Assembly (NCBI RefSeq): GCF_000814325.1
Contig: NZ_JPHF01000004.1
Span: 1-64,000 of the forward strand
Direction of reading: 5' to 3'
Length of the DNA: 64,000 nt
From: Flavihumibacter sp. ZG627
GTDB lineage: Bacteria; Bacteroidota; Bacteroidia; Chitinophagales; Chitinophagaceae
The position numbers and the translations under genes are program-made. Numbering within the stretch: the first letter of the stretch is position 1; each line of letters starts with the position of its first letter. The notes beneath the pieces are model-generated. The model saw only the letters and a program-made list of their open reading frames with translations, did no database searches and was not told the DNA's origin. Of this stretch, positions 18,022 to 26,697 are shown piece by piece.

Positions 18022-19022
18022 AAAAAGTGTTTTGTTTCGGTGAATTGCTGATGCGGTTATCCCCTTCACCAAAAGGGAAATGGATCCATGACGCCTCCAT
18101 GCCGGTTTATATTGGTGGGGCTGAACTCAATGTGGCGAATGCACTTGCCAAATGGAATATACCCGTGAAATATTTTACCGCCCTGCCGGATAATTTCCTG
18201 AGCAGGGAAATTGTGGAAGATCTCACCAACAAAAACATCGATTGTTCTGCTATCCACTATTCAGGCAACCGCATCGGAACCTATTATCTAACCCAGGGTG
18301 CCGATCTGAAAAATGCCGCACTGGTATATGACAGGGCTGGTTCCTCCTTCGCTGATCTAAAACCGGGAATGATCAATTGGGACAGCATCCTGGATGATTG
18401 CCAATGGTTTCATTTTTCAGCTATTAGTCCGGCCCTTAATGATAATATTGCGGCCCTCTGCAAAGAAGCCCTTGAAGTTGCCAGCGCAAAGCGACTCACC
18501 ATTTCTGTGGACCTGAATTACCGCTCCAAATTATGGCAGTATGGAAAACGGCCGGTAGAAATCATGCCCGCATTAGTTAAACATGCTCATCTCATCATGG
18601 GAAATATCTGGTCGGCAGAATCATTACTGGGTATTGAATCTCCACTAAAGGGAAGTGATGGCGCAACCCGTTTTGCACTGATCAATACTGCAGAACAGAG
18701 TATGGTTGCTCTGCAGCAGCAATTCCCCCAGGCAAAAACATCGGCTTTAACTTTCAGGATGGATTCATCCTACTGGGCCATCATGCAACACGAGCAGGCG
18801 CAGTATATTTCAAAAGAATTTGCACTTGCCGGTGTGATCGAAAAGGCGGGCAGTGGCGACTGCTTTATGGCTGGCTTGATCTATGGAATGCTTTACGATA
18901 ACGAGCCTGCACAAACGATAAATTTCGCTGCCGCTGCAGCCGCTGGAAAATTATATGAAAAAGGCGATGCTACTCATCAAAGCATCCAAGATGTAGCCAA
19001 TCGTGTTCAGGAAACAGCATGA
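18018..19022 (+). CDS. PfkB-family sugar kinase, KdgK-like
   Basis: An ATP-dependent carbohydrate kinase of the ribokinase/PfkB family, 334 residues. The N-terminal substrate loop GGAELNVANALA (33-44) and the C-terminal signature EKAGSGDCFMAGL (catalytic base D281, anion hole GSGD) are intact. The pattern FCFGELLMRLSP with YIGGAELNVA is typical of 2-keto-3-deoxygluconate kinases. That would feed hexuronate or pectin breakdown into pyruvate and glyceraldehyde 3-phosphate. No aldolase or uronate gene is nearby, so the exact sugar is uncertain. Confidence 0.85.
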   Translation: MKKVFCFGELLMRLSPSPKGKWIHDASMPVYIGGAELNVANALAKWNIPVKYFTALPDNFLSREIVEDLTNKNIDCSAIHYSGNRIGTYYLTQGADLKNAALVYDRAGSSFADLKPGMINWDSILDDCQWFHFSAISPALNDNIAALCKEALEVASAKRLTISVDLNYRSKLWQYGKRPVEIMPALVKHAHLIMGNIWSAESLLGIESPLKGSDGATRFALINTAEQSMVALQQQFPQAKTSALTFRMDSSYWAIMQHEQAQYISKEFALAGVIEKAGSGDCFMAGLIYGMLYDNEPAQTINFAAAAAAGKLYEKGDATHQSIQDVANRVQETA

Positions 19023-19076
19023 AACAGTTGAAGAAAAAACTGGCCAACCCAAGATGAGCTGGCCAATTCTACTTTA

Positions 19077-19589
19077 TCATTTCGGCTTTGCATCATCATT
19101 ATAGATATCCCTGATGCATACATATTTTCCATCGCGCTTTTCCCAGATGGCCATATACTTTCCTGTATTGATCACTTTTCCCGAGGCATCCTTTGTAGTT
19201 GATTTTCCAACTTCGGTGATATAGTTTCCTTCTCCAAATACTTCCACCACATCATAACTTACAGTAGCTCCCTTGGCTCTTTTGGCCAGACCTTCCCCAA
19301 TATCTTTCCGGATGGCTTCCTTGCCCTGGATCATGGAATTATTATTCCTCAAACTGACCGCATCATCAGCATAGAAAGCAGCAATTGCATTGGTGTCGCG
19401 GGCATTGTCGGCCGCAGCCCAGGCTGTTTCAAGATTCTGGATATCTGTTTTAACGGATGCAAGATCAACCTTTGCAGGTTGCTCTACTTCTACCACCGCC
19501 TCCGTTTTATCGGCAGCCGTTTCGTTATTACATCCAATAACCAAACCCGATAAGGCGATGCAAACTGTCAGCAATTTTAATTGTTTCAT
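19077..19589 (-). CDS. SnoaL/DUF4440-like lipoprotein
   Basis: A 170-residue exported lipoprotein (signal ending LVIGC, lipidated C20). After an acidic linker it has one NTF2-like alpha+beta domain of the SnoaL/DUF4440 kind. Markers are LETAWAAADNARDTNAIAAFYADDAV near residues 50-75, then IQGKEAIRKDI, and the closing strand KYMAIWEKRDGKYVCIRDIYN. Such cone-shaped domains bind small hydrophobic ligands or act as isomerases or hydrolases, but most members of this lipoprotein group have no known activity. It is convergent with the sugar kinase. Confidence 0.82.
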   Translation of the reverse strand: MKQLKLLTVCIALSGLVIGCNNETAADKTEAVVEVEQPAKVDLASVKTDIQNLETAWAAADNARDTNAIAAFYADDAVSLRNNNSMIQGKEAIRKDIGEGLAKRAKGATVSYDVVEVFGEGNYITEVGKSTTKDASGKVINTGKYMAIWEKRDGKYVCIRDIYNDDAKPK

Positions 19590-19723
19590 TTTTTTTTGTT
19601 TTTAAGTGACTAAGCATGAAATATTTACATGAATAAAATCAGGTTATTGCCATCCATGCCCGAATGTCAAAAAATGCCAAACCATCAGGAATTTCCCCGG
19701 CTACGTAGAGAGCAATAAAATGG

Positions 19724-19743
19724 AAATACCGTAAAAGGTATTT
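19724..19743. promoter_or_regulatory. Inverted repeat AAATACC-GTAAAA-GGTATTT
   Basis: Perfect 7-bp arms with a 6-bp spacer, 134 bases upstream of the SnoaL-like lipoprotein start. The form suits a dimeric transcription factor site. Confidence 0.4.
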
Positions 19744-19907
19744 TAGTCCGTTTACCAGTAGGGTATAAAACAAGAATGCTTAAAGAGGGTAAGAGGAATT
19801 AAAGATGTATTTTAAATATACTCAGGATTATTCAGTATTTACCAATTTTTATACTGGATTCCGGAAAATGGAGATTTTTTTAGGTGTAGCCCTTACTGGG
19901 ACTGGCT

Positions 19908-19936
19908 TTCGAAGTATGTTTCGAATATGCTTCGAA
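19908..19936. repeat. Three TTCGAA copies, 12 and 11 bp apart
   Basis: TTCGAA begins at 19908, 19920 and 19931, with similar linkers (GTATGT, TATGC). The unit matches the TTCGA core of the array at 4705-4742. Confidence 0.7.
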
Positions 19937-19999
19937 TATAGTTTGGCGACCGTGGCCCGGCTATAAGGCGGGGTAAAGATTGGATGGAAAACGCGGTTG

Positions 20000-21241
20000 C
20001 TAACCTATCTCCTTATTGGCAACTGTCATATCAATTTCATTCTCCCATTTTGCCACTACAATGGTTGCTACGGCATTGCCGATGATATTGGTGATGGCCC
20101 GGCCCTCGCTCATGAACCGGTCAATGCCGAGGATCAACGCAATGGAGGCAACAGGAATATGGCCCACCACCGGCAGGGTTGCCGCCAGTGTTATAAAGCC
20201 ACTGCCGGTTACGCCTGCTGCCCCTTTGGAAGTGAGGAGCAATACCAGCAGCAATGTTACCTGCTGACCAATGTCCATAGGCGTATTGGTTGCCTGCGCT
20301 AAAAAAACGGCAGCCATGGTCAGGTAAATGGATGTGCCGTCGAGATTGAATGAATAACCTGTTGGAACCACGAGCCCCACTACCGGTTCTGAACAACCGA
20401 TGTTCTCCAGTTTTTTTATTAGTCCGGGTAATGCCGATTCAGATGAAGAGGTACCAAGTACTATCAGTAATTCTTCTTTGATAAAAGCGAGTAAGCGGAA
20501 AAGATTAAAGCCTGCATATTTGAGGATGCCCCCCAATATGAAAATGATAAAAATGATGCAAGTGATATAGAATGCTATCATCAGTTGCCCAAGTGATGCC
20601 AGTGAACCAACTCCATATTTTCCTATGGTAAAGCTCATGGCGCCAAGTGCTCCCAGCGGAGCCAGCTTCATGATGATCTTCAGCAATGCGAATAGTCCAT
20701 ACTCCAGCGATTGTATTCCCTGTAACAATGGCCTTGCCCTGTCGCCGATCTTTGAAAGAGCGAGGCCCAGCAAAACAGAAAAGAACAGTACCTGCAGGAG
20801 GTCGCTGTTAGAAAGCGCATTCACAATATTGTCGGGGATGATATGCAGAATGAAATCCACCACCGACCGGCTCTTCCCTTCTTTTACATAGTCCTGGATA
20901 AGCGTGTTATCAAGCGAAGCGGCATCGATATTCATCCCCTTGCCTGGTTGGAGAATATTGATCACTACGAGTCCGATGATCAATGCCAGGGTTGTAACCA
21001 CTTCAAAATAAAGGATAGCTTTCACGCCCACCCTTCCCACTTTCTTGGTATCCTGCATACCCGAGATACCGGTAACGATGGTACAGAATATCACAGGGGC
21101 GATCATCATCTTTATCAGCTTGATAAAGCCATCACCAAGGGGCTTGAGCGCTGTTGCAAGGGAGGGATAGAAATGTCCAAGCAATATACCGATCACTATG
21201 GCGATGATCACCTGAACATAGAGAACCTTGAGATACTTCAT
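20000..21241 (-). CDS. Dicarboxylate/amino acid:cation symporter (DAACS family)
   Basis: A secondary transporter of 413 residues in the DctA/GltP/GltT family, bringing C4-dicarboxylates or acidic amino acids into the cell with H+ or Na+. Eight or so membrane helices and two re-entrant loops are visible. The serine-rich hairpin motif [13 protein letters not shown] and the transport signature [16 protein letters not shown] carry the substrate and cation site, and [19 protein letters not shown] is the second hairpin. The start at 21241 gives [20 protein letters not shown], a normal first helix. It lies alone, 66 bases downstream of the HtrA gene on the same strand. Confidence 0.93.
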   Translation of the reverse strand: MKYLKVLYVQVIIAIVIGILLGHFYPSLATALKPLGDGFIKLIKMMIAPVIFCTIVTGISGMQDTKKVGRVGVKAILYFEVVTTLALIIGLVVINILQPGKGMNIDAASLDNTLIQDYVKEGKSRSVVDFILHIIPDNIVNALSNSDLLQVLFFSVLLGLALSKIGDRARPLLQGIQSLEYGLFALLKIIMKLAPLGALGAMSFTIGKYGVGSLASLGQLMIAFYITCIIFIIFILGGILKYAGFNLFRLLAFIKEELLIVLGTSSSESALPGLIKKLENIGCSEPVVGLVVPTGYSFNLDGTSIYLTMAAVFLAQATNTPMDIGQQVTLLLVLLLTSKGAAGVTGSGFITLAATLPVVGHIPVASIALILGIDRFMSEGRAITNIIGNAVATIVVAKWENEIDMTVANKEIG

Positions 21242-21307
21242 GCTTTGCAGATAGTTAGCTCTACAAGATAATAGCTCTGCTGCTAACGGTTAAATATTTT
21301 ATGGGGA

Positions 21308-22762
21308 TCAGGTTCCGAAGGAGAAACTGAATGCAACCCATGATCCGTCGGGAGCAATGCCGAGAATGCGCATGCGGGTATTGGGATTGGCAAGCATTGC
21401 CTCTTCAATATCTGCCGTGCTGTTCACTTCCCTGCCATTCACCTGGGCAATGATGGTACCGGCCGGGATGCCGAGTTTATCAAAAAAAGCATCCTTATCA
21501 ACCCGGGTAACAACCACGCCGGCATTGAGTCCGAACCGTTCTTTTAGTACCCTTGATATGGGTGTGAAGGAAGCGCCGAGTTTGTTATAGATCTCCCTGA
21601 GCTTTTCATCATTAACACCAGCAGGTGCTTTTCTCTCGCCCTGCAATATCACTTTGATCTTTTGCTTATTACCATTTCGCAGGTAGGCCAGGTCAATCGT
21701 ATCGCCGGGCCGGTGCCGGGCTATCTGCTCAGAGAATTCTGCCGAAGAAAATAGGTCATTGCCATTAACCTGCTGGATGATATCACCCTCTTCCAATCCC
21801 GCCCCTGCGGCGGCACTGCCTTCCATGATACCAGTTATCAATACCCCGGATACCGAGCCGGGCTTAATGCCCATTTGTTTCATCCACTGGCTCTCGTCGG
21901 CAGGCGCGGGAAATGCAACGCCCAGCACCCCACGCTTTACCACGCCAAATTCTGTGAGGTCGTCGAGTATCTTTTTTGCCAGGTTAACAGGTATTGCAAA
22001 GGCGTATCCGGCATAACTACCGGTGCGGGTAGCAATGGCTGTATTGATCCCTATTAATTCACCTTCCCTGTTTACAAGGGCACCGCCGCTATTACCCGTA
22101 TTGATGGCCGCATCGGTCTGGATAAATGATTCCACGGCAGTACTGCCAAGGTGATCATTAGGCGATACTGAAGTATTTTCTATCACGCCAATGCTCCTTC
22201 CCTTGGCACTGATGATACCGGCGGTAATGGTTGTATTCAGTGAGAAAGGATATCCTATCGCCAGCACCCACTCACCTACTTCCACTTCATCGGAATTGCC
22301 CGATTTCACATAGGGAAGATCCCTGGCATCTACCTTGAGCAGGGCCAGATCGGTATCGGGATCTGTTCCTACAAGTTTTGCTTCAAATTCGCGGCGGTCA
22401 GGAAACACCACCAATATGCGCAATGCATTTTCCACCACATGTCCATTGGTGGCAATATAACCGTCGGGAGATACGCAAACGCCTGATCCGGATCCATTGC
22501 CCCAGGCTTTTTCGGCAGAGGGTGATCCGAGTATTGCATCCACTGAAAAACGTGGGGCTGCCGATGGACCAAGAACAGTTTTGATATGTACCACACCCGG
22601 AACTGCATTCCTTGATGCCTGAACAAAAGAGGGATATGAATCCTGCGCCGCAGGTTGGGCAAGCGGGGGTGGATTGTTTTTTTGTCCCAGCTTGTAGGAG
22701 AGCCAGGCAATCAATGCCATTGCCACCAGGATGACCGGAATAAAAACTGCATTTCTCTTCAT
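21308..22762 (-). CDS. DegP/HtrA-type serine protease with two PDZ domains
   Basis: An envelope protease and chaperone that degrades misfolded proteins. I start it at the ATG at 22762 (MKRNAVF); the in-frame TTG at 22792 adds 10 residues and looks less likely. A membrane anchor or uncleaved signal spans about residues 6-25. The trypsin-like domain has the full triad H108 (ATNGHVVENA), D138 (TDPDTDLALLKV) and S225 (NTGNSGGALVN). PDZ1 covers about 275-360 (EGSAAAGAGLEEGDIIQQVNG). PDZ2 covers about 390-480 (DKLGIPAGTIIAQVNG). The 484-residue length matches the DegQ/DegP family. Confidence 0.93.
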   Translation of the reverse strand: MKRNAVFIPVILVAMALIAWLSYKLGQKNNPPPLAQPAAQDSYPSFVQASRNAVPGVVHIKTVLGPSAAPRFSVDAILGSPSAEKAWGNGSGSGVCVSPDGYIATNGHVVENALRILVVFPDRREFEAKLVGTDPDTDLALLKVDARDLPYVKSGNSDEVEVGEWVLAIGYPFSLNTTITAGIISAKGRSIGVIENTSVSPNDHLGSTAVESFIQTDAAINTGNSGGALVNREGELIGINTAIATRTGSYAGYAFAIPVNLAKKILDDLTEFGVVKRGVLGVAFPAPADESQWMKQMGIKPGSVSGVLITGIMEGSAAAGAGLEEGDIIQQVNGNDLFSSAEFSEQIARHRPGDTIDLAYLRNGNKQKIKVILQGERKAPAGVNDEKLREIYNKLGASFTPISRVLKERFGLNAGVVVTRVDKDAFFDKLGIPAGTIIAQVNGREVNSTADIEEAMLANPNTRMRILGIAPDGSWVAFSFSFGT

Positions 22763-22824
22763 GTTCCCAAAAATACTCAAAATCGGTTCCAACTAGCGAT
22801 TTACCGGCCTGGCTAAGCCAAGCT

Positions 22825-23820
22825 TTAACGAAGTATATCATTGATCTGGCTGATCTCATCCGCTGAAAACTGGTAGTTTTCAAGGCAGCGTATTGAATCG
22901 TCGATCTGTTCGGGGCGGCTGGCACCTATCAATACGGAGGTGATCCTTGGATCTTTCGCAACCCAGGAGAGGGCCATCTGGGCCAGACTTTGTCCGCGCC
23001 TCCCCGCCAGTTCATTTAGTTTCGCCGCCTTTTGGATCAGCTCGTCGGTAATAGCGTTTTCTTCCATGGCGCCATTGCCAAGGTGGCGGGCCGCTCTTGA
23101 AGTTTCAGGTATGCCTTTGAGGTATTTATTGGTGAGTAGTCCCTGTGCAAGGGGTGAAAATGGAATACAGCCAATCTGTTCTTCTCCCAGCACATCGAGG
23201 AGGCCATCTTCTATCCACCGGTCAAACATATTGTATTTGGGCTGGTGGATGAGGCAGGGCGTTCCAAGCTGCTTCAGGATCTTTGCTGCTTTGCGGGTTT
23301 CCTCGGCGCTGTAACTGGAGATACCCACATAAAGGGCCTTGCCCTGGCGAACGATGAGGTCGAGCGCACCCATGGTTTCTTCCATTGGGGTGGAGGGATC
23401 GGGACGGTGGTGATAGAATATATCAACATAATCGAGCCCCATTCTTTTCAGGCTTTGGTCGAGGCTGGCAACCAGGTACTTCTTTGAGCCAAGATCGCCA
23501 TAGGGCCCGGGCCACATAGGCCATCCGGCCTTGGAGGAAATGATGAGTTCGTCGCGGTGGTCACGAAAATCCGTTTTCAGTATCCTGCCAAAATTCTCTT
23601 CTGCTGAGCCTGGGGGCTGACCATAATTATTGGCGAGATCAAAATGGGTGATGCCAAGGTCAAATGCCCTTCTTAATATTGCCCTGCAATTTTCGATAGG
23701 GTCAATATCTCCGAAGTTATGCCAGAGTCCAAGAGAGAGCGCGGGAAGCTTTAAGCCACTGTTTCCACAACGGCGGTATTCCATGGAATCATACCGCGAT
23801 GGAGAGGGAGTATAGGACAT
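22825..23820 (-). CDS. Aldo/keto reductase, YghZ/Kv-beta-like
   Basis: An NADPH-dependent oxidoreductase with a TIM barrel, 331 residues. The catalytic tetrad is visible as D61, Y66 (DLANNYGQPPGSAEENFGR), K97 (SSKAGW) and H138 (FYHHRPD). The sequence around NNYGQPPGSAE and KAGWPMWPGPYG is characteristic of the L-glyceraldehyde 3-phosphate reductase (YghZ/GprA) subgroup, which detoxifies methylglyoxal-type aldehydes. It is followed closely on the same strand by the HtrA gene and preceded by the Gfo/Idh/MocA oxidoreductase, 10 bases away, so these probably form one transcript. Confidence 0.9.
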   Translation of the reverse strand: MSYTPSPSRYDSMEYRRCGNSGLKLPALSLGLWHNFGDIDPIENCRAILRRAFDLGITHFDLANNYGQPPGSAEENFGRILKTDFRDHRDELIISSKAGWPMWPGPYGDLGSKKYLVASLDQSLKRMGLDYVDIFYHHRPDPSTPMEETMGALDLIVRQGKALYVGISSYSAEETRKAAKILKQLGTPCLIHQPKYNMFDRWIEDGLLDVLGEEQIGCIPFSPLAQGLLTNKYLKGIPETSRAARHLGNGAMEENAITDELIQKAAKLNELAGRRGQSLAQMALSWVAKDPRITSVLIGASRPEQIDDSIRCLENYQFSADEISQINDILR

Positions 23821-23830
23821 AGATAGTCAG

Positions 23831-25249
23831 TTATTTTTTTTGAGAGGGGTTTTTGATCTTCATGTTAACCGGATCCCAATGTATGATCTTCTGTTCAAAA
23901 TAGCTATCGTTACAGGCAAGGCAGGGAGCCGCTGCCCTGAAGCCAAATACGCCATCTTCAACAACCGTTTTTCCTGTTCTTACGGCATCAAAGAAATTGG
24001 TGAAATGTTCCACATGATCATTATAACCGGGAGGAGCTTTATATTCTATATCGGGCTTGGTGGGTGTTTTCTGGTCTTCTGCGCTATAGCGATTATTATA
24101 TGACTGTCTTAATCGTTCCTGCATGGCTTTAGGATAGGTTTCCAATGCATCCCATCCACCAATACCTGGAGCCTTTGGCATGAGGCTGTGGCGGATGATA
24201 AGACTATTACCTCTGATCTCCATTGCCCCTTCCTCCCCTATCATTTTTACTGACCCTGTATCACCACTTCCACTAATGAAATTCACACGCAGACTCATCT
24301 GGAAAGGATCATGTGCTTCGCTTTTTGGATAATCCATGATGGCCGCCATAACATCTGGCACATCCCGACCATCTTTCCAATGACTTAGCTGTCCGGAGGA
24401 AAAGATCTTTTCCGGTCCAAGCGATCCGGTGATCACATGAAGTTTTGATAAGAGGTGAACATAAAGATCGCCGGCCACACCAGTTCCGAAATCGCGGTAG
24501 TTACGCCACCAGAAAAACTTCTTCGCATCATAGGGGATCTTTTTAGTGCCGGCGATATATTTATCCCAGCTAACCGTTTCAGGGGATGCATCATCAGGCA
24601 TGGTATATTGCCAGGCCCCGAGTGCACTCTGGCGGTCAAAAGAGGCTTCCACCATATTCAGTTTTCCTATGGCACCGGCCTTATATAATTCAGCGGCCTT
24701 GGCAGCAACAATACTACTCACCCCCTGGCTGCCGATCTGTAACACTTTACCGCTTGCCTTTTGCGCAGCTATCATGGGAAGTCCCTCGCTGATACGATGC
24801 ACCATGGGTTTTTCGCAGTAAACAGCTTTACCGCTCTTTAGTGCATCAGTTGTTATTCTTGCATGCCAGTTATCACTGGTGGCAACAATAACGGCATCAA
24901 TATCTTTCCTGCTGATGATATCGCGGTAATCGGAACTGACAATAAGTTTATCGCCATAGAGTTCTTTGGCGCGGGCAAGCCGACCCGTGTAGAGATCACA
25001 AACAGCAACCAGTTCAACGCCGGGAACCTTGAGTGCAGAGGCAAGGTTTCTGAATCCCATGATACCCATCCCGATCACGCCAATACGAATGGTATCATTA
25101 GGAGAAAAAGGTCGGTTAAAAGGAAGAATCCTTTCTTCTATGGGTTCATTGGCAAGAGAGCTAAAACCACTTGCAGCCAGCAATAAAGCGGAGCCGCTCA
25201 TCGATTGAAGAAATTTCCGGCGGGAGGATTGCTTTTTATTTTCAGCCAT
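23831..25249 (-). CDS. Tat-exported Gfo/Idh/MocA oxidoreductase
   Basis: A periplasmic NAD(P)-linked oxidoreductase or glycosidase-like enzyme. I start it at the ATG at 25249, preceded by AAAGGAAAAT as a ribosome site; the longer frame to 25315 has no such site. The N-terminus carries a twin-arginine signal (SSRRKFLQSMSGSALLLAAS). The Rossmann fold follows (RIGVIGMGIMGFRN) with the conserved CEKPMVHRISEG and a C-terminal alpha/beta domain. The family includes sugar dehydrogenases and the NAD-dependent GH109 glycosidases; which one applies cannot be told. It lies ahead of the aldo/keto reductase on the same strand, 10 bases apart. Confidence 0.9.
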   Translation of the reverse strand: MAENKKQSSRRKFLQSMSGSALLLAASGFSSLANEPIEERILPFNRPFSPNDTIRIGVIGMGIMGFRNLASALKVPGVELVAVCDLYTGRLARAKELYGDKLIVSSDYRDIISRKDIDAVIVATSDNWHARITTDALKSGKAVYCEKPMVHRISEGLPMIAAQKASGKVLQIGSQGVSSIVAAKAAELYKAGAIGKLNMVEASFDRQSALGAWQYTMPDDASPETVSWDKYIAGTKKIPYDAKKFFWWRNYRDFGTGVAGDLYVHLLSKLHVITGSLGPEKIFSSGQLSHWKDGRDVPDVMAAIMDYPKSEAHDPFQMSLRVNFISGSGDTGSVKMIGEEGAMEIRGNSLIIRHSLMPKAPGIGGWDALETYPKAMQERLRQSYNNRYSAEDQKTPTKPDIEYKAPPGYNDHVEHFTNFFDAVRTGKTVVEDGVFGFRAAAPCLACNDSYFEQKIIHWDPVNMKIKNPSQKK

Positions 25250-25311
25250 AATTTTCCTTTGTGCTTTATCATTAAAGATAAGCACGCAGGGGAAAAAAGG
25301 CCAGGAAAAAA

Positions 25312-25500
25312 TCATAGTCCTTTGTCCGGTGCCGGCACTTCAGCGGGAGGCTCATTATAAGGCTCCTCTTCAGGTATCATATCAGGCTCCTCTTCCGGAA
25401 TCATGGGTTCTTCTTCAGGCTCCTCCGGTGGTGCAACTTCCGGGAACTTTTCAGGCCGCGGTAACTGGTCAGGTTCATCGGGCTGTATTCTCTTTGGCAT
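25312..25500 (-). CDS. Pro/Glu-rich small acidic protein
   Basis: A 62-residue protein almost entirely made of P, E, D, M and I, with PEEEPDMIPEEEP as an internal repeat. It has no signal peptide and no hydrophobic core, so it is probably disordered. Similar short proline-glutamate proteins turn up in Chitinophagaceae genomes and have no known function. It ends 62 bases before the Tat-exported oxidoreductase start and is divergent from the HipA-like gene, 40 bases away. It could be a spurious frame in a biased sequence, but its regular P-E-E-E pattern and clean ATG favour a real gene. Confidence 0.55.
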   Translation of the reverse strand: MPKRIQPDEPDQLPRPEKFPEVAPPEEPEEEPMIPEEEPDMIPEEEPYNEPPAEVPAPDKGL

Positions 25501-25540
25501 AAACGGATTTTATATTGAAATTAAACTCTATTTTCCGATC

Positions 25541-26332
25541 ATGAATCAGGAGAATCTCAGAACCGTTGCCGTAACGCGTTATGTCATGCCTTTGCGCGAA
25601 GGCGGGTCGCTGCCGGCCATTGCAGAAGCGGATGATGATTTTCTGTATGTGCTTAAGTTCCGCGGGGCGGGCCAGGGCGTGAAGGCACTTATTGCCGAAC
25701 TGATCGGTGGAGAAATTGCAAGGGCATTGGGATTTAAAGTCCCGGAGATCGTGTTCGCAACACTCGATGAAGCATTCGGACGCACAGAGCCAGATGAAGA
25801 GATACAAGACCTGCTGAAAGCAAGCGTGGGACTAAACCTCGGCCTCCACTATCTTTCCGGTGCCATATCATTTGACCCGGCTGTGAATAATGTTGATCCA
25901 TTGCTGGCATCGCGGATCGTATGGCTTGATTGCCTGCTGACCAATGTTGACCGAACGGCAAGAAATACCAATATGCTGATGTGGAATAAAGAGCTATGGT
26001 TGATAGATCATGGCGCTGCGCTTTACTTTCACCACTCCTGGCAAAACTGGGAACAACAATCGGTGAGGCCCTTCCAGCATATAAAAGATCATGTGCTGAT
26101 ATCTTACGCAACAGAACTGGAAAAAGTAAATAATGAATTCCGTTCCAAATTAAATCCGCCTCTCATTGAATCGATCATATCATTGCTACCGGAGGAATGG
26201 CTATTCGGTTGGTCAGATAGTGAAAGCCCGGCGGAGATACGCCGGGTGTATGCAGAATTTTTAAACAGGAGGATAGCTAACTCAGAAATTTTTGTAAAAG
26301 AAGCACAGCATGCAAGAGAATCATTTGTTTGA
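25541..26332 (+). CDS. HipA-like kinase family protein
   Basis: A 263-residue protein with a HipA-like kinase fold. N-terminal strands include DDFLYVLKFRGAGQG, in which the K of VLKF is the likely ATP-contact lysine. The C-terminal lobe has the catalytic and metal motifs in IVWLDCLLTNVDRTARNTNMLMW and LWLIDHGAALYFHH (HipA pattern N-x-D-R and I-D-H-G). It lacks the long N-terminal HipA part and has no HipB neighbour, so it is not a standard hipBA toxin. I start it at the ATG at 25541; the frame runs open to 25403 but would overlap the divergent Pro/Glu gene. It overlaps the DUF3037 gene by 23 bases, a pairing seen in other bacteria. Confidence 0.85.
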   Translation: MNQENLRTVAVTRYVMPLREGGSLPAIAEADDDFLYVLKFRGAGQGVKALIAELIGGEIARALGFKVPEIVFATLDEAFGRTEPDEEIQDLLKASVGLNLGLHYLSGAISFDPAVNNVDPLLASRIVWLDCLLTNVDRTARNTNMLMWNKELWLIDHGAALYFHHSWQNWEQQSVRPFQHIKDHVLISYATELEKVNNEFRSKLNPPLIESIISLLPEEWLFGWSDSESPAEIRRVYAEFLNRRIANSEIFVKEAQHARESFV

Positions 26333-26693
26333 ATATGCCATTGTTCGGGTAGTGCCAAAAGTGGAGAGGGAAGAATTCATCAACGTGGGTGTGATCCTCT
26401 ATTGCCCTTCCAAAAAATTTCTTGGATGCCTCTTCACGCTGAATGAATCAAAGCTGAACATGATGAATTGCCAATTGGATATGGAGGAACTGAAACAACA
26501 CCTGAATGCCTTTGAAAAAATCTGCATGGGGGCAAAAGATGGCGGTCCAATTGCGAGGCTTGATCTGCCATCAAGATTCCGTTGGCTCACGGCAACAAGA
26601 AGTACGGTATTGCAATCATCAAAAGTGCATCCGGGACTGTCACCCGACCCGGCCAGGATGCTGGATCATTTGCATAGGCAACTGGTACTGTGA
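26310..26693 (+). CDS. DUF3037 family protein
   Basis: A 127-residue protein with the DUF3037 opening (FEYAIVRVVPKVEREEFINVGVILYCPSKKFLGC), followed by helices with LDMEELKQHLNAFEKICMG. The function of the family is unknown. Its ATG lies inside the last codons of the HipA-like kinase gene, and the pair forms one transcript. The co-occurrence suggests that DUF3037 is the kinase's partner or substrate, although it could be an inhibitor. No toxin or immunity role has been shown. Confidence 0.85.
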   Translation: MQENHLFEYAIVRVVPKVEREEFINVGVILYCPSKKFLGCLFTLNESKLNMMNCQLDMEELKQHLNAFEKICMGAKDGGPIARLDLPSRFRWLTATRSTVLQSSKVHPGLSPDPARMLDHLHRQLVL

Positions 26694-26697
26694 AATG

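Larger units (their letters stand above)
19590..19999. other. 410-bp intergenic region with two repeat elements
   Basis: I see no gene. The region holds the 7-6-7 inverted repeat at 19724-19743 and the TTCGAA array at 19908-19936. Both lie between the start of the SnoaL-like gene and the end of the symporter gene, so the first may control the SnoaL-like gene. Confidence 0.5.

Noticed and set aside
19041-19065. Possible terminator between the sugar kinase and SnoaL-like genes (TGGCCA twice)
   Set aside because: Only the self-complementary hexamer repeats and no U-run follows; too weak to call.
25403-25540. N-terminal extension of the HipA-like kinase
   Set aside because: Gly/Ser-rich antisense of the Pro/Glu gene; the ATG at 25541 fits the family.
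25541-26332. Classic hipBA toxin-antitoxin system
   Set aside because: The N-terminal HipA half is missing and no HipB-like HTH gene lies next to it; the partner is DUF3037.
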